Of a stretch of DNA of 64,000 bases, positions 42,232 to 50,092 are shown piece by piece. Within the stretch, counting starts at the first letter, position 1; the number at the start of each line of letters is the position of its first letter. The notes under the pieces are model-generated. The model was not told where the DNA came from, searched no databases, and saw only the letters and a list, made by a program, of their open reading frames with translations. A program made the position numbers and the translations under genes. Source of the DNA: Marinobacter confluentis (GTDB lineage: Bacteria; Pseudomonadota; Gammaproteobacteria; Pseudomonadales; Oleiphilaceae); assembly GCF_004785685.1 (NCBI RefSeq), contig NZ_SRPF01000002.1, positions 186,001-250,000 on the forward strand. The letters are read 5' to 3'.

Positions 42232-42338
42232 AGAGTTACATGTTTCAAAGGAGCAAGGCAGGGACGAATAAAACAGCGAAGACGTGCCTGGACTTATTCC
42301 CTGTCAGGTTGAGTATGGTGTGTGTCAGATTTGTGAAG

Positions 42339-42366
42339 ATTCTACGGCATCATGGATGTCACGCAA
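42339..42366 (-). promoter_or_regulatory. Candidate sigma-70 promoter for wzi
   Basis: Minus strand: -35 TTGCGT (42361-42366), 16-base spacer, -10 TAGAAT (42339-42344), in the rfaH-wzi gap. A moderate match only. It overlaps a perfect inverted repeat that could be an operator. Confidence 0.3.
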
Positions 42367-42372
42367 GTGACA
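42357..42372. promoter_or_regulatory. Candidate operator, perfect palindrome TGTCAC-GCAA-GTGACA
   Basis: Six-base arms with a four-base centre, overlapping the -35 region of the candidate wzi promoter. It resembles a dimeric regulator site; it is not the CRP/Vfr consensus (TGTGA-N6-TCACA). Regulator unknown. Confidence 0.4.
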
Positions 42373-42439
42373 AACGGCCTGAGATTGGGCGTTTCGGTTA
42401 TTTTTGAAGTTAAGTTTTGTGAAAGTGTTTAGGTTGCAT

Positions 42440-42925
42440 TCAGTTTCGGGCGTGGATGCCTGAGACCGGCACGGTCACCCGTTGTTGTTTCTGCATGAAG
42501 CTGATCAGCACGATTGCCCGCTCTTCGCCGTCATAAGCCTGGAAAATGGCACTGATGCCCCGGAAAGGCCCATCGTCAAGCTCGACAGCCTGGCCAGGCT
42601 TGATACCGCCCTGCTCCGCCACTGTGTGCAGGCCATCCCGGATGTGCTCGATGACCTCATCCTGAATGCTTGCGGGTTTATTGGCGAAGCTGACAACACG
42701 CAGAATCCCCCGGGTCGACCGCAACTTGGCCCACATGGGATCGGTCTGCTCCAGGTTGACAAACAGGTAGCCGGGGAACAGGGCTTCAAGCTGTTTAGTG
42801 CGCTTACCCGCCTTGATTTTTTCCACGCTGACTTTTGGATAAAAGCAGGTAATACCCTGATTCTGCAAGTGCTCCACAGCGCGATCACCCTGTGCCGGTT
42901 TGTGCTGAAGCGCGTACCAGGTCAT
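42440..42925 (-). CDS. rfaH: RfaH transcription antiterminator
   Basis: A 161-residue NusG paralogue. N-terminal NGN domain (MTWYALQHKPAQGDRAVEHL, GITCFYPKVSVEKI, LEALFPGYLFVNLE, the conserved STRGILRVV) and a C-terminal KOW-type domain (KPGQAVELDDGPFRGISAIF, then ERAIVLISFMQKQQRVTVP). The match to E. coli RfaH, including KxxRGKRT-like KIKAGKRTK and LFPxYLFV, is clear and separates it from housekeeping NusG. RfaH binds RNA polymerase paused at ops sites and suppresses Rho-dependent polarity over long operons. It lies directly upstream of the ops-bearing wzi gene, so it is probably dedicated to this locus. ATG 42925 has AAAGGTG as ribosome site. Confidence 0.92.
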   Translation of the reverse strand: MTWYALQHKPAQGDRAVEHLQNQGITCFYPKVSVEKIKAGKRTKQLEALFPGYLFVNLEQTDPMWAKLRSTRGILRVVSFANKPASIQDEVIEHIRDGLHTVAEQGGIKPGQAVELDDGPFRGISAIFQAYDGEERAIVLISFMQKQQRVTVPVSGIHARN

Positions 42926-42942
42926 CTATCACCTTTCGTTCT

Positions 42943-43042
42943 GGGGTCAGACCCCAATGCATTTGCCAACCCCAAATGGTACATGATTTGGGGTCAGACC
43001 CCGTCACATTTCTTCCATCAAAATGCACTGGGGTCTGACCCC
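42943..43042. repeat. REP cluster upstream of the RAYT gene
   Basis: Three units: GGGGTCAGACCCC at 42943-42955, the same at 42990-43002, and GGGGTCTGACCCC at 43030-43042. AATGCATTTGCC and AAAATGCACT tails are attached in inverted orientation, so the outer units can pair as a larger hairpin (BIME-like). It occupies the rfaH-RAYT gap, and thus the rfaH upstream region. Confidence 0.92.
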
Positions 43043-43104
43043 GGCTTGAAATCACGGTTATGGTGCGGCAGATTGACCGCTCGAATTTTCACAAGGAGTG
43101 TGAG

Positions 43105-43752
43105 ATGCCACGCCGACAAAGGATTTGTCCGGCCGGAATCCCTCAGCATGTGATTCAGAGGGGTAATAACCGGCAGATGTGTTTCCAGGACCCTGCTGAC
43201 CGGGGCGCCTACTTGGCGTTTCTTTCAAAGTACCGCAAAGAGCACGAGGTAGATATTCATGCCTGGGTGCTGATGGACAATCATACCCATTTGCTGGTCA
43301 CGCCGCGGAAAGATGATTCCCTGTCCCGCTTTATGAAGGCCCTGGGCCAGCGTTACGCCCAGTACTTCAACTTCAAGTACGAACGAACGGGCACGCTCTG
43401 GGAGGGGCGCTTCAAGTCCTGCCTGGTAGATACCGAAAGCTATTTTCTGCAGTGCCAGCGATACATCGAGCTGAACCCCGTCAAGGCCGGCATGGTGGAC
43501 AATCCGGAGGATTACCGGTGGTCCAGCTACCTTTATCACGCCTACGGATTACGGGCCAAGTGGCACACACCCCATGACTGCTACCTGAACTACCAACCCG
43601 ATCCGGACCTTCGCCAGGCAAGCTATCGCAGCTTCGTGGCAAGCTCGCCACCGCCCGGCACCGACGATCTGATCTTTTACACCGCCATCAGCGGCAAAGC
43701 CCTGGGCACCGAAACCTTCCGCGAAGAAATGAACACCCGATATGGGGTCTGA
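43105..43752 (+). CDS. REP-associated tyrosine transposase (RAYT, Y1 family)
   Basis: A 215-residue Y1/HUH nuclease of the TnpA-REP type. PRRQRICPAGIPQHVIQRGNN opens the protein, HAWVLMDNHTHLLVTP carries the HUH metal motif (H-T-H), and YAQYFNFKYERTGTLWEGRF, SYFLQCQRYIELNPVKAGMV and YRWSSYLYHAYG are characteristic of RAYTs, with the catalytic Tyr in the QRYAQYFN helix or nearby. Such enzymes cut single-stranded REP hairpins and are thought to spread them. The AAGGAG ribosome site supports ATG 43105. REPs lie on both sides, and the TGA stop is itself part of the first downstream REP. It is a single-copy gene, not an IS. Confidence 0.93.
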   Translation: MPRRQRICPAGIPQHVIQRGNNRQMCFQDPADRGAYLAFLSKYRKEHEVDIHAWVLMDNHTHLLVTPRKDDSLSRFMKALGQRYAQYFNFKYERTGTLWEGRFKSCLVDTESYFLQCQRYIELNPVKAGMVDNPEDYRWSSYLYHAYGLRAKWHTPHDCYLNYQPDPDLRQASYRSFVASSPPPGTDDLIFYTAISGKALGTETFREEMNTRYGV

Positions 43753-43796
43753 CCCCAGTGCATTTGGCGGGGCGAAATGTCTTGGGGTCTGACCCC
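43744..43796. repeat. REP pair downstream of the RAYT gene, overlapping its stop codon
   Basis: GGGGTCTGACCCC at 43744-43756 (containing the RAYT stop TGA) and at 43784-43796, with AGTGCATTTGGC between. Direct rather than inverted orientation of the two units. Confidence 0.92.
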
Positions 43797-43798
43797 AA

Positions 43799-44374
43799 TT
43801 ATTCGGTATCGATGAGGTTTTTCGCCCAGTCTGGAAGGGCCGATTGGCAGTTGCGCCACTGCCCTGCTTCCCAGACCGCTACCCGCAGGTAAGGCCGGTC
43901 AAGGCTGCTGTTATCCACGAGGTGCAGCTCATCTGCCAGCCCTATGCATTGGCGCAGGTTCTCCAGGGTTCTGGGAATGCGAGCCTCGATTTTGGCGGCC
44001 GGTACATTATGGCCGCCGGACTTCACGCGGGAGGCGACCCTGGCCTTGTTCAGCGAAGTCAGCTCCAGGTGGAAGTAGAACAGCCGGATTCGGAACCCTG
44101 CTGCCTTGGCTGCGCCCACAAAGTCCACTTTGGACGGATGCGAGAACACGGTTTCGAAACAAAAGCTTTGGCGGTCTTCGAGCAGGCGATGACGCTCCTT
44201 TTGTGCAATCAACGCGGCCTCATAGCTGTGCTTTTCAGGCGCGTCCGGCCAAAGGCTTCGGGCGATTTTGTCGGCATTGACCAGGGGGATTTTGCGCCGG
44301 GCCAGAAACTGCTCATAAAAGGTGGTTTTACCGGCACCATTACCGCCAACCAGCAGCCACAATTCAGGCTGCAT
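43799..44374 (-). CDS. Zeta-toxin-like P-loop kinase
   Basis: A 191-residue AAA/zeta-like protein. Walker A is LLVGGNGAGKTTFYEQFL, then PLVNADKIARSLWP with the conserved Asp, CFETVFSHPSKVDF and a positively charged helix with RVASRVKSGGHNVP, all as in the zeta-toxin/UDP-GlcNAc kinase group. Zeta toxins phosphorylate UDP-activated sugars and poison peptidoglycan synthesis. It overlaps the ParD-like antitoxin stop by eleven bases, so the pair looks like a toxin-antitoxin module. ATG 44374 is preferred over GTG 44380. Some members of this shape are non-toxic nucleotide kinases, so toxicity is inferred. Confidence 0.75.
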   Translation of the reverse strand: MQPELWLLVGGNGAGKTTFYEQFLARRKIPLVNADKIARSLWPDAPEKHSYEAALIAQKERHRLLEDRQSFCFETVFSHPSKVDFVGAAKAAGFRIRLFYFHLELTSLNKARVASRVKSGGHNVPAAKIEARIPRTLENLRQCIGLADELHLVDNSSLDRPYLRVAVWEAGQWRNCQSALPDWAKNLIDTE

Positions 44375-44777
44375 GGTCACGGGGGTTCAGTGCCTCGAAG
44401 CGCCCGTTGCGGAATTGCCCGATTTCCCGGGTACCGTCCGGATGAATAGCCTGCAGATAGCCGGGCTTATCATCAGCCGCCTGATACACAACCCGCCCCC
44501 GGGCAATGGAGCGACTCAGATCGCCGCTTTCCCGGGCCTGGTCCACCTCGGCCCATAAATCCTCACTGGTCAAAGGCTCTGCCACCACGGGCGAAACCGC
44601 GATCTGGCGAATTCCCTGCACAATCGCAATCAGGTCCTCGGCGCTTACCTCACCGGCAACCACCCGACCAATCTCGGCCCAGTACTCGATCTGCTTCGGG
44701 GTCGAACGCCGGTGAACGGCGCCCTCGGCAGCAGCCTGACGAACCAGTAAATCATCGAGACGAACGGCAGTGGTCAT
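44364..44777 (-). CDS. ParD-like antitoxin partner of the zeta-like protein
   Basis: A 137-residue protein. The N-terminal part (MTTAVRLDDLLVRQAAAEGAVHRRSTPKQIEYWAEIGRVV) resembles the ribbon-helix-helix ParD-like antitoxin family in which a helix with the pattern RST-x-KQIE-x-WAEIGR is conserved. The C-terminal part (YQAADDKPGYLQAIHPDGTREIGQF) is an extra small domain that may bind the toxin. ATG 44777 is the natural start; the longer reading runs into the promoter region. It precedes the zeta-like gene with an eleven-base overlap, and a REP hairpin lies upstream. Confidence 0.75.
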   Translation of the reverse strand: MTTAVRLDDLLVRQAAAEGAVHRRSTPKQIEYWAEIGRVVAGEVSAEDLIAIVQGIRQIAVSPVVAEPLTSEDLWAEVDQARESGDLSRSIARGRVVYQAADDKPGYLQAIHPDGTREIGQFRNGRFEALNPRDHAA

Positions 44778-44848
44778 GGTAATCACCTGTCTGGTTGAAA
44801 CTGTATATTGCAACTTACCACATTCGTTGCGTCTTGCAACAGCCAGTT

Positions 44849-44901
44849 GGGGTCAGACCCCGATGCATTTTGGCAGGCCAAATGCACCGGGGTCTGACCC
44901 C
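44849..44901. repeat. Inverted REP pair (BIME-like) between antitoxin and ygiC-like genes
   Basis: GGGGTCAGACCCC (44849-44861) with a GATGCATTTTGGC tail faces GGGGTCTGACCCC (44889-44901) with a GCCAAATGCACC tail. The whole 53 bases form one long hairpin with two short internal ones, the best-preserved compound element in the window. It lies upstream of the antitoxin and nine bases beyond the ygiC-like stop. Confidence 0.93.
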
Positions 44902-44910
44902 AAAAAAGAG

Positions 44911-46074
44911 TTAATCGGTGATGCAGTGGGGGATGAAGCGGGAGGTGTCGCGGGTGATGGCGGTGTTGTCTTCGCGGATGCCGATGCCTACGGGCTCCTT
45001 CCCCACCACCCAGCTGCCGATCAGGCAGTAGTGGCCGGCAAACTGGGGCGGTGGGCACCAGCTCTGGATGATGGTGGGGATGTTCCCGTAGGGGCCTTCC
45101 ACCTGCTGCTCTACGCCGACGGGTGTTTCCACGGAGATATTGGCGCCTTCGCGGGAAAACAGGGGTTTGCGAACCCAGCGGTCCAGATCCGGCGCGCGGC
45201 CTTTATCACCTTCAAACCAGGCAGGCAGCAGATTGGGGTGCCCTTTGTGGCGCTCCCAAAGCAGAGGCAGTATGCCTTTGTTGGAAAGAATCAGTTTCCA
45301 GGGTGGCTCGATAAACTGGGTGCCGCCGGTCGCGATCTGGCCGGAAAACGCCTCCTGCCACATCCATTCCCAGGGGTAGAGCTTGAACAGTTGGTCAATC
45401 GGCGCATGGCCCAGCCCTATGAAACGCCCGTCAGGCCCAAGGCCGATGTCATCCATGAACAGGGTTGAGGGCCTCAGGCCCGCCTGTTCGGCGCAGTCTG
45501 CAAGGTATTCAATGGTTCCTGCATCTTCAGGGTGGTCGCGGCAGCAGGCCAGATGAAGCGGCTGCCCTGCCCGGCCAATCATTTCCAGGCGTTCAATCAA
45601 CGCTTCCTGCAGGCGGTTGTACTGGTCGGCGCCCGCCGGCAGTTGGCGCCGCTCGATCTGCTGCTCCAGCCAAAGCCACTGGAAAAAACCGGTTTCATAA
45701 AGCGATGTCGGGGTGTCTGCGTTGTATTCATAGAATTTTGCCGGGCCATGGCCATCGTAGGAGAAATCCATACGGCCATAGAGAGAGGGCTCTGCGAACT
45801 TCCAGCTGTCGGCGATCAAACCCCAGGCTTTTTCGGGGATGGCCAGCTGGGTCAGCAGTTGCTCGCTTCTGACAACCTCTGCAACCAGGTCAAGACACAT
45901 GCCATGGAGCGCTTCGGTCGGCGCTTCTATGTCTTCTTCGATCTCACGAAGAGAAAACTGATAGCAGGCGCTTTCATCCCAGTAAGGCTCGCCTTCCAGG
46001 GTGTGGAATCTGAACCCGAAGGATTCAGCCTGGGAACACCAGTCAGGGCGGGGGGTCATCTGAATTCGTTTCAT
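44911..46074 (-). CDS. ygiC: Glutathionylspermidine synthase-family ATP-grasp protein (YgiC-like)
   Basis: A 387-residue member of the glutathionylspermidine synthase C-terminal (ATP-grasp) family without the amidase half. RMDFSYDGHGPAKFYEYNADTPTSLYETGFFQWLWLEQ is the family signature, followed by CCRDHPEDAGTIEYLADCAEQ, the ATP-grasp lysine region PPWKLILSNKGILPLLW and KPLFSREGANISVET. YgiC/YjfC proteins of E. coli are short ligases of unproven substrate. It is divergent from a YgiB-like gene, mirroring the E. coli ygiB-ygiC association. Its plausible role is peptide-amine ligation in envelope homeostasis. Confidence 0.88.
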   Translation of the reverse strand: MKRIQMTPRPDWCSQAESFGFRFHTLEGEPYWDESACYQFSLREIEEDIEAPTEALHGMCLDLVAEVVRSEQLLTQLAIPEKAWGLIADSWKFAEPSLYGRMDFSYDGHGPAKFYEYNADTPTSLYETGFFQWLWLEQQIERRQLPAGADQYNRLQEALIERLEMIGRAGQPLHLACCRDHPEDAGTIEYLADCAEQAGLRPSTLFMDDIGLGPDGRFIGLGHAPIDQLFKLYPWEWMWQEAFSGQIATGGTQFIEPPWKLILSNKGILPLLWERHKGHPNLLPAWFEGDKGRAPDLDRWVRKPLFSREGANISVETPVGVEQQVEGPYGNIPTIIQSWCPPPQFAGHYCLIGSWVVGKEPVGIGIREDNTAITRDTSRFIPHCITD

Positions 46075-46228
46075 GGAGGTTCCTTCTCCGCTGGGGTAAT
46101 ACTGCCCCGAAAAAGCCCGGAGTTTACCGGCATTTCACGGGTCGGGAAAGCGCCTATATCCCCGATTGACCTTTACCCCGGCTTGCTATAAATTCGCGCA
46201 TCAAACGGACGACGGAGAAGGATACTCC

Positions 46229-46981
46229 ATGGCCACCCAGGACGGGATTCAGCATGATCTGCCCCATCACAACCTGCCCAGGCGAACCCGGCGGCAGAAG
46301 CGCACTCAGGCGGCAACTCTGGTACTGATGGGCGCAACCCCCTTTGCAGTGCTGGGCCTTGACCCACTCCACACCAGCGTTCGTGTTTTCCAGGACGTAC
46401 GGGCCTGCCATTCGGCACTGAGCTCCTCCCTTGCCTATTGCGAAGCCCTTAGCACCGAGGCCGAAAGCCGCCATGCGGATATGGCACCGGAGTACACCTC
46501 ACTTGCCCAGTGTTCCGCTGACTTCGACCATGTAACCGGTGACCTGGCCTGCGCTGACGGCTGGTGCAGCGCAGACAACCTGTCCACCTGTGAAACCACG
46601 GACAACGGCCACTTCCGACCGCCCTTTAAGAGTTTTCTGGTAGACGAATCCGTACTTCGTAGCGCCTATCAGGGGGACTTCCCGGCACCTGAATCCCTGG
46701 GTGAAAAACAGCTGCAACCGGTATACGGCATTGCAGACAGCACCCTTCATGACGGCGGAGAAAGCGGCAGTAGTAGCTATTCCCACCACAGCCACATCCC
46801 GTTTTTCTGGCACTACGTGGCTGCGAATGGTCAGTACCTGGGCAATCAGACTATGCGCGGTTCAGTGACCATGGCCCGATCCCAACTGGCGTCATCCGGC
46901 AACAAGACTTATACCGGCACCACTCAACGCGGTGGCTTTGGTGCCACGGCCCGGAAGACCATGCAGTCGGCAAGGAGCTGA
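46229..46981 (+). CDS. ygiB: YgiB-like DUF1190 protein
   Basis: A 250-residue protein with one N-terminal membrane segment (RTQAATLVLMGATPFAVLGL) and an extracytoplasmic domain rich in paired cysteines (RACHSAL, LAQCSADFDH, LACADGWCSADNLSTC). The C-terminal tail GNKTYTGTTQRGGFGATARK is typical of DUF1190/YgiB. Function in E. coli is unknown; it is genetically linked to YgiC, as here. ATG 46229 has GAGAAGG as ribosome site; the longer frame to 46166 has no such site. The next gene starts five bases after the stop, giving a three-gene rightward operon. Confidence 0.85.
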   Translation: MATQDGIQHDLPHHNLPRRTRRQKRTQAATLVLMGATPFAVLGLDPLHTSVRVFQDVRACHSALSSSLAYCEALSTEAESRHADMAPEYTSLAQCSADFDHVTGDLACADGWCSADNLSTCETTDNGHFRPPFKSFLVDESVLRSAYQGDFPAPESLGEKQLQPVYGIADSTLHDGGESGSSSYSHHSHIPFFWHYVAANGQYLGNQTMRGSVTMARSQLASSGNKTYTGTTQRGGFGATARKTMQSARS

Positions 46982-46986
46982 GGAAG

Positions 46987-47946
46987 ATGCGTAACCCAAA
47001 TCCCTGCCGTGCCGGACTCTGGTTGGTGCTGATCATCGGCAGTCTTTTCGCCACCCCGGTTCTGGCTGAAACCAGAACCCTGGCTCTGGCCGCTGAACTG
47101 CAACAGACGCTGACCGAATCTCCGGAAAGCCTGCGCTGGCTGGCGCCCAATCACGACATGGAGTTGACCCACGAAAACATCGGGCTGGAGCCTGAAAACT
47201 GCAGCAAACCAGTGCCTGCCATGGTCAGCAGGTCCACTCATCGATTTCTGGTGCGCTGTGAAACCACGCAGATGGAAAAACTGCGCATGGTGGATTTACT
47301 CATTGTCACTTCCTGGACGCATGCCGATGATGGCTGGGAAACCGGGCAAATGGTGTCTGTAAACAGGCTGGGGACGCGGTATGGCGGCCTGTCTTTACAG
47401 GAAGCCCGCCGGAATGCACTGAAACATCAGGGGCGTGTCCTTTTGCCACTGGACAGGCATGAGGGGTCGCCGTCAGGGCCCTTTGAGGAAGCGTTTATTG
47501 TGCTCTCAGAACAACGCATTGAGCAGCTGAACGCGGTTTGGGAAGCCATTCTCACAACCGAAAAACTGCCCCTGGCCCAGCTTCAACACTGGCGGGACCA
47601 GAACTGGCCGGATGGGCTGGTGGGTTTACGCAAGGATGGCCAGTTGCTGCTGCAGAAAGGCTCATTAACAGGGGCCGGCGCACTGGTAAAAAGCCTTGAG
47701 GAACATGGCAGGCTGCCAGAATTTGCGAAGGGGCTGATTCGCCCCGTGCCCTCAACGCGCTCATGGCAGAGTGCCCGGCCACCCGGCGAGCCCATGTTTA
47801 TGCTGGAGATGATGTACGCCAACCGCACCGACTATGCACTCGCCATTTCAGACAAGGCACCGGAAAGCCGACAGAACAACACCCAACGGATGAGCGAGGG
47901 CATGCCCTTTCATCTGGTGTTCATGCCCATTGAAAGGAATCTTTAA
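46987..47946 (+). CDS. Secreted protein of unknown function, ygiB operon
   Basis: A 319-residue protein with a clear signal peptide (GLWLVLIIGSLFATPVLA, cleavage after about residue 27). The mature part is mixed alpha/beta with two cysteines in GLEPENCSKPVP and RFLVRCETTQ, a conserved-looking IVTSWTHADDGWETGQMVSVNRLG strand, and a C-terminal half that includes a GLRKDGQLLLQKGSLTGAGALVKSL repeat-like region. I do not recognise the family. Good ribosome site (GAGGAAG) and a three-base gap to the next gene place it in the ygiB operon, so it probably works in the periplasm with YgiB. Confidence 0.75.
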   Translation: MRNPNPCRAGLWLVLIIGSLFATPVLAETRTLALAAELQQTLTESPESLRWLAPNHDMELTHENIGLEPENCSKPVPAMVSRSTHRFLVRCETTQMEKLRMVDLLIVTSWTHADDGWETGQMVSVNRLGTRYGGLSLQEARRNALKHQGRVLLPLDRHEGSPSGPFEEAFIVLSEQRIEQLNAVWEAILTTEKLPLAQLQHWRDQNWPDGLVGLRKDGQLLLQKGSLTGAGALVKSLEEHGRLPEFAKGLIRPVPSTRSWQSARPPGEPMFMLEMMYANRTDYALAISDKAPESRQNNTQRMSEGMPFHLVFMPIERNL

Positions 47947-47949
47947 ATC

Positions 47950-48666
47950 ATGACGACCACCAACGCTGAGGCTGCAGAAACGCCCGTCGACCCCATCAGT
48001 AATCTGAAGCGGCTGCCCCGACCGCAAAAAGACAATCACTATATTCTGGCGGGAAACAGCAGCGCGCTGACCAGTCTGCTGGTTCACTGGTTTCCGGTGG
48101 TGGCCGTATTCTGTTACGGCCTTGTGGCGCCCTGGCTGAGCAGCCCATGGGATCAGAACAACCTGGTACTGGTTCTGGGAATATGGCTGGCGATCTGGCT
48201 GGCTCTGGCAGGTTTTACGGCGGTGACTGGCACAGGCCGCCATATGTATGCGCTCGACCTGAGCCAGAGGCGGATTACGCACCTGAATTCCGGCGAATCC
48301 ACATCGCTGGCGCTGGAGCTATACAGTAACGCCGAGGGAGACCGACTGGATCTGAAAACGCCCCTGGATTCCGGCTGGCATTTGCAGACCTACACCCGTG
48401 CCGTGGCCGAACTGGAAGAAGACGACATCTCGCGCATTCCGCATTGGCAGTGCGGCTCATTGGCAGACCACATCCAGCGCAAAGCAATGGATGGCTCTCT
48501 GCTGGGCCTATTCATCTTCGCCACCCTGTTCTTCGGCATGACCAACCTGATCATGGGCACAATGAGGGTATTCCTGCTGAGCGAAATCTACCTGCTTGTG
48601 GCGTGGCTGGTAAGCCAGTCCTTTATCTGGTTTCTGGAACGTCGCGATCGCCAGCTTGAGTGCTGA
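47950..48666 (+). CDS. Membrane protein of unknown function, ygiB operon
   Basis: A 238-residue protein with four hydrophobic helices in two pairs (about residues 44-62 and 70-92; then 185-203 and 206-224), a soluble domain between them (HMYALDLSQRRITHLNSGES to IPHWQCGSLAD), and a basic C-terminus. Not recognised as a named family. It begins three bases after the preceding secreted-protein gene and ends convergently, one base before the stop of a minus-strand gene, with no obvious terminator between. Confidence 0.72.
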   Translation: MTTTNAEAAETPVDPISNLKRLPRPQKDNHYILAGNSSALTSLLVHWFPVVAVFCYGLVAPWLSSPWDQNNLVLVLGIWLAIWLALAGFTAVTGTGRHMYALDLSQRRITHLNSGESTSLALELYSNAEGDRLDLKTPLDSGWHLQTYTRAVAELEEDDISRIPHWQCGSLADHIQRKAMDGSLLGLFIFATLFFGMTNLIMGTMRVFLLSEIYLLVAWLVSQSFIWFLERRDRQLEC

Positions 48667-48667
48667 T

Positions 48668-50092
48668 TCAGGCCGCCTTCTGGTTCCTCATCACAAGGCC
48701 CAACATTGAGACCGCCTTGCGGGCATCTGACAGCATATAGCGGGCCGACAACCTGACACCGGTGTACCAATGCGCCGGGCAATCCAGGCCGCTGACTGGC
48801 AAGACAAACGCACCGGATAGCTTCCACAGGGTCATTTCATCATTTAACACCTGGTCTTCAAGCGGGTTGCAGACACATTGATCACCCTGCATGCCAAGCA
48901 CCAGAACCGGGACCTCCTGCCCCTCGCTCCTGAACCGCGCCAGATAGGGAAAACGTTGGTCTTCGGGGTTACACACGAAGCGGGTATCACTGTTATCCGG
49001 CAGGGCCGACAGCAGGTTTCTGAGGGGGCCTGCAATGAAACTGAAGCTGCCATCAATCTGACGGGATTCGGCGAACAGGCACCAGGCCAGATGCCGCTTG
49101 AACAGGGCTTTCAGGGCTGACGGAAACGGATGAAGACCAGGGTCAGCAGGCAGCGAAAACGGCAAGGCGGCCAGCTCTTCAGGCGCCAGGCTTTCACTAT
49201 AGAGCGTCAATGGGGTGATGCTGGCGCCAGATGCAGTTTCAACCTCGTCCAGATACTGGATCTCAAACCGGACTGACTTCTCATCATCTGCCTGAACACT
49301 GAGTTTGAGCCGCTTGGCAATCGGAAACAGAAATGCCTCCAGCATCGCATGTATCTGCCTGGGCCCTGTCAGGTAGTCTTCAGGCAATAAGGGGCTGGGC
49401 GCGGGCCAGGTTCCATCATCGATAACATCCAGCGGTGCGGGAACATCATCAAGACTCGGCTTCGCCCTGCGATCAAACACCGCACGTTCCTGGGCCGTCA
49501 GCCCCGAAGCCGGCACGGCGTCGTCCGGTAGTGCTGGAAGATAAGGGTTGGATTGCCAATCCAGCGAATCATCGAAGATCACCCTGGGGGTTCTTTCTTC
49601 TGAACTGTCGGACGTGAAGGTCCACCGCTGAACGCAGCCCGGGGCAAGATCCATATTGGCACTCCCTTCCAGAGGGAAGGTTTTAATCTTGCAGTAGGTC
49701 GTTTGGCCCTTTTCGTTCTCCAGCAGCGCTGTATAACCGAGCAGCACCAGAGACGAGTGGTGGAAGAGTATGCTTTCGCCCGTCAGTGCCAGGGTAGCGC
49801 CGTCGGAGTAAGCCAGGCGCGCCAGCTCTGAAAGCGGCACTTTTCTGACGAAGGTTTTCACGTCAGGGTCGGCTTTCACAGAATCAATGAGATGCTGCTC
49901 TTTGTCCTCATCCAGAACCATAACGATGGCCAGGTAACTTCCAAGGAATACGGAAATCGGGCGCTCGACGCCGTCCTGATCCTGGCCAAAAAGGGCCAGA
50001 AACGGCTGGTCAGCCCAGACGTTCAGCAGCTCTTTTTTATCGTTCTGCTCCAGTGCCTTGCGAAGCCTTGCAGGGTCCGGCTTTGTCATCAC
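48668..50092 (-). CDS. Soluble protein of unknown function
   Basis: A 474-residue acidic protein without signal peptide or membrane helix. Proline-rich linker around residues 200-245 (DRRAKPSLDDVPAPLDVIDD, TWPAPSPLLPEDYL) joins two domains. The N-terminal one begins PARLRKALEQNDKKELLNVWADQPFLALFG, the C-terminal one contains FKRHLAWCLFAESRQIDGSF and ends CPAHWYTGVRLSARYML. No family recognised. Its start overlaps the stop of the membrane-protein gene upstream (50089) by four bases, so the two form an operon, possibly continuing from the type VI module. Confidence 0.65.
   Translation of the reverse strand: MMTKPDPARLRKALEQNDKKELLNVWADQPFLALFGQDQDGVERPISVFLGSYLAIVMVLDEDKEQHLIDSVKADPDVKTFVRKVPLSELARLAYSDGATLALTGESILFHHSSLVLLGYTALLENEKGQTTYCKIKTFPLEGSANMDLAPGCVQRWTFTSDSSEERTPRVIFDDSLDWQSNPYLPALPDDAVPASGLTAQERAVFDRRAKPSLDDVPAPLDVIDDGTWPAPSPLLPEDYLTGPRQIHAMLEAFLFPIAKRLKLSVQADDEKSVRFEIQYLDEVETASGASITPLTLYSESLAPEELAALPFSLPADPGLHPFPSALKALFKRHLAWCLFAESRQIDGSFSFIAGPLRNLLSALPDNSDTRFVCNPEDQRFPYLARFRSEGQEVPVLVLGMQGDQCVCNPLEDQVLNDEMTLWKLSGAFVLPVSGLDCPAHWYTGVRLSARYMLSDARKAVSMLGLVMRNQKAA

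Noticed and set aside
42950..43060. tRNA or structured RNA gene upstream of RAYT
   Set aside because: The foldable elements are accounted for by REP units; no tRNA-like arms or conserved loops are present.
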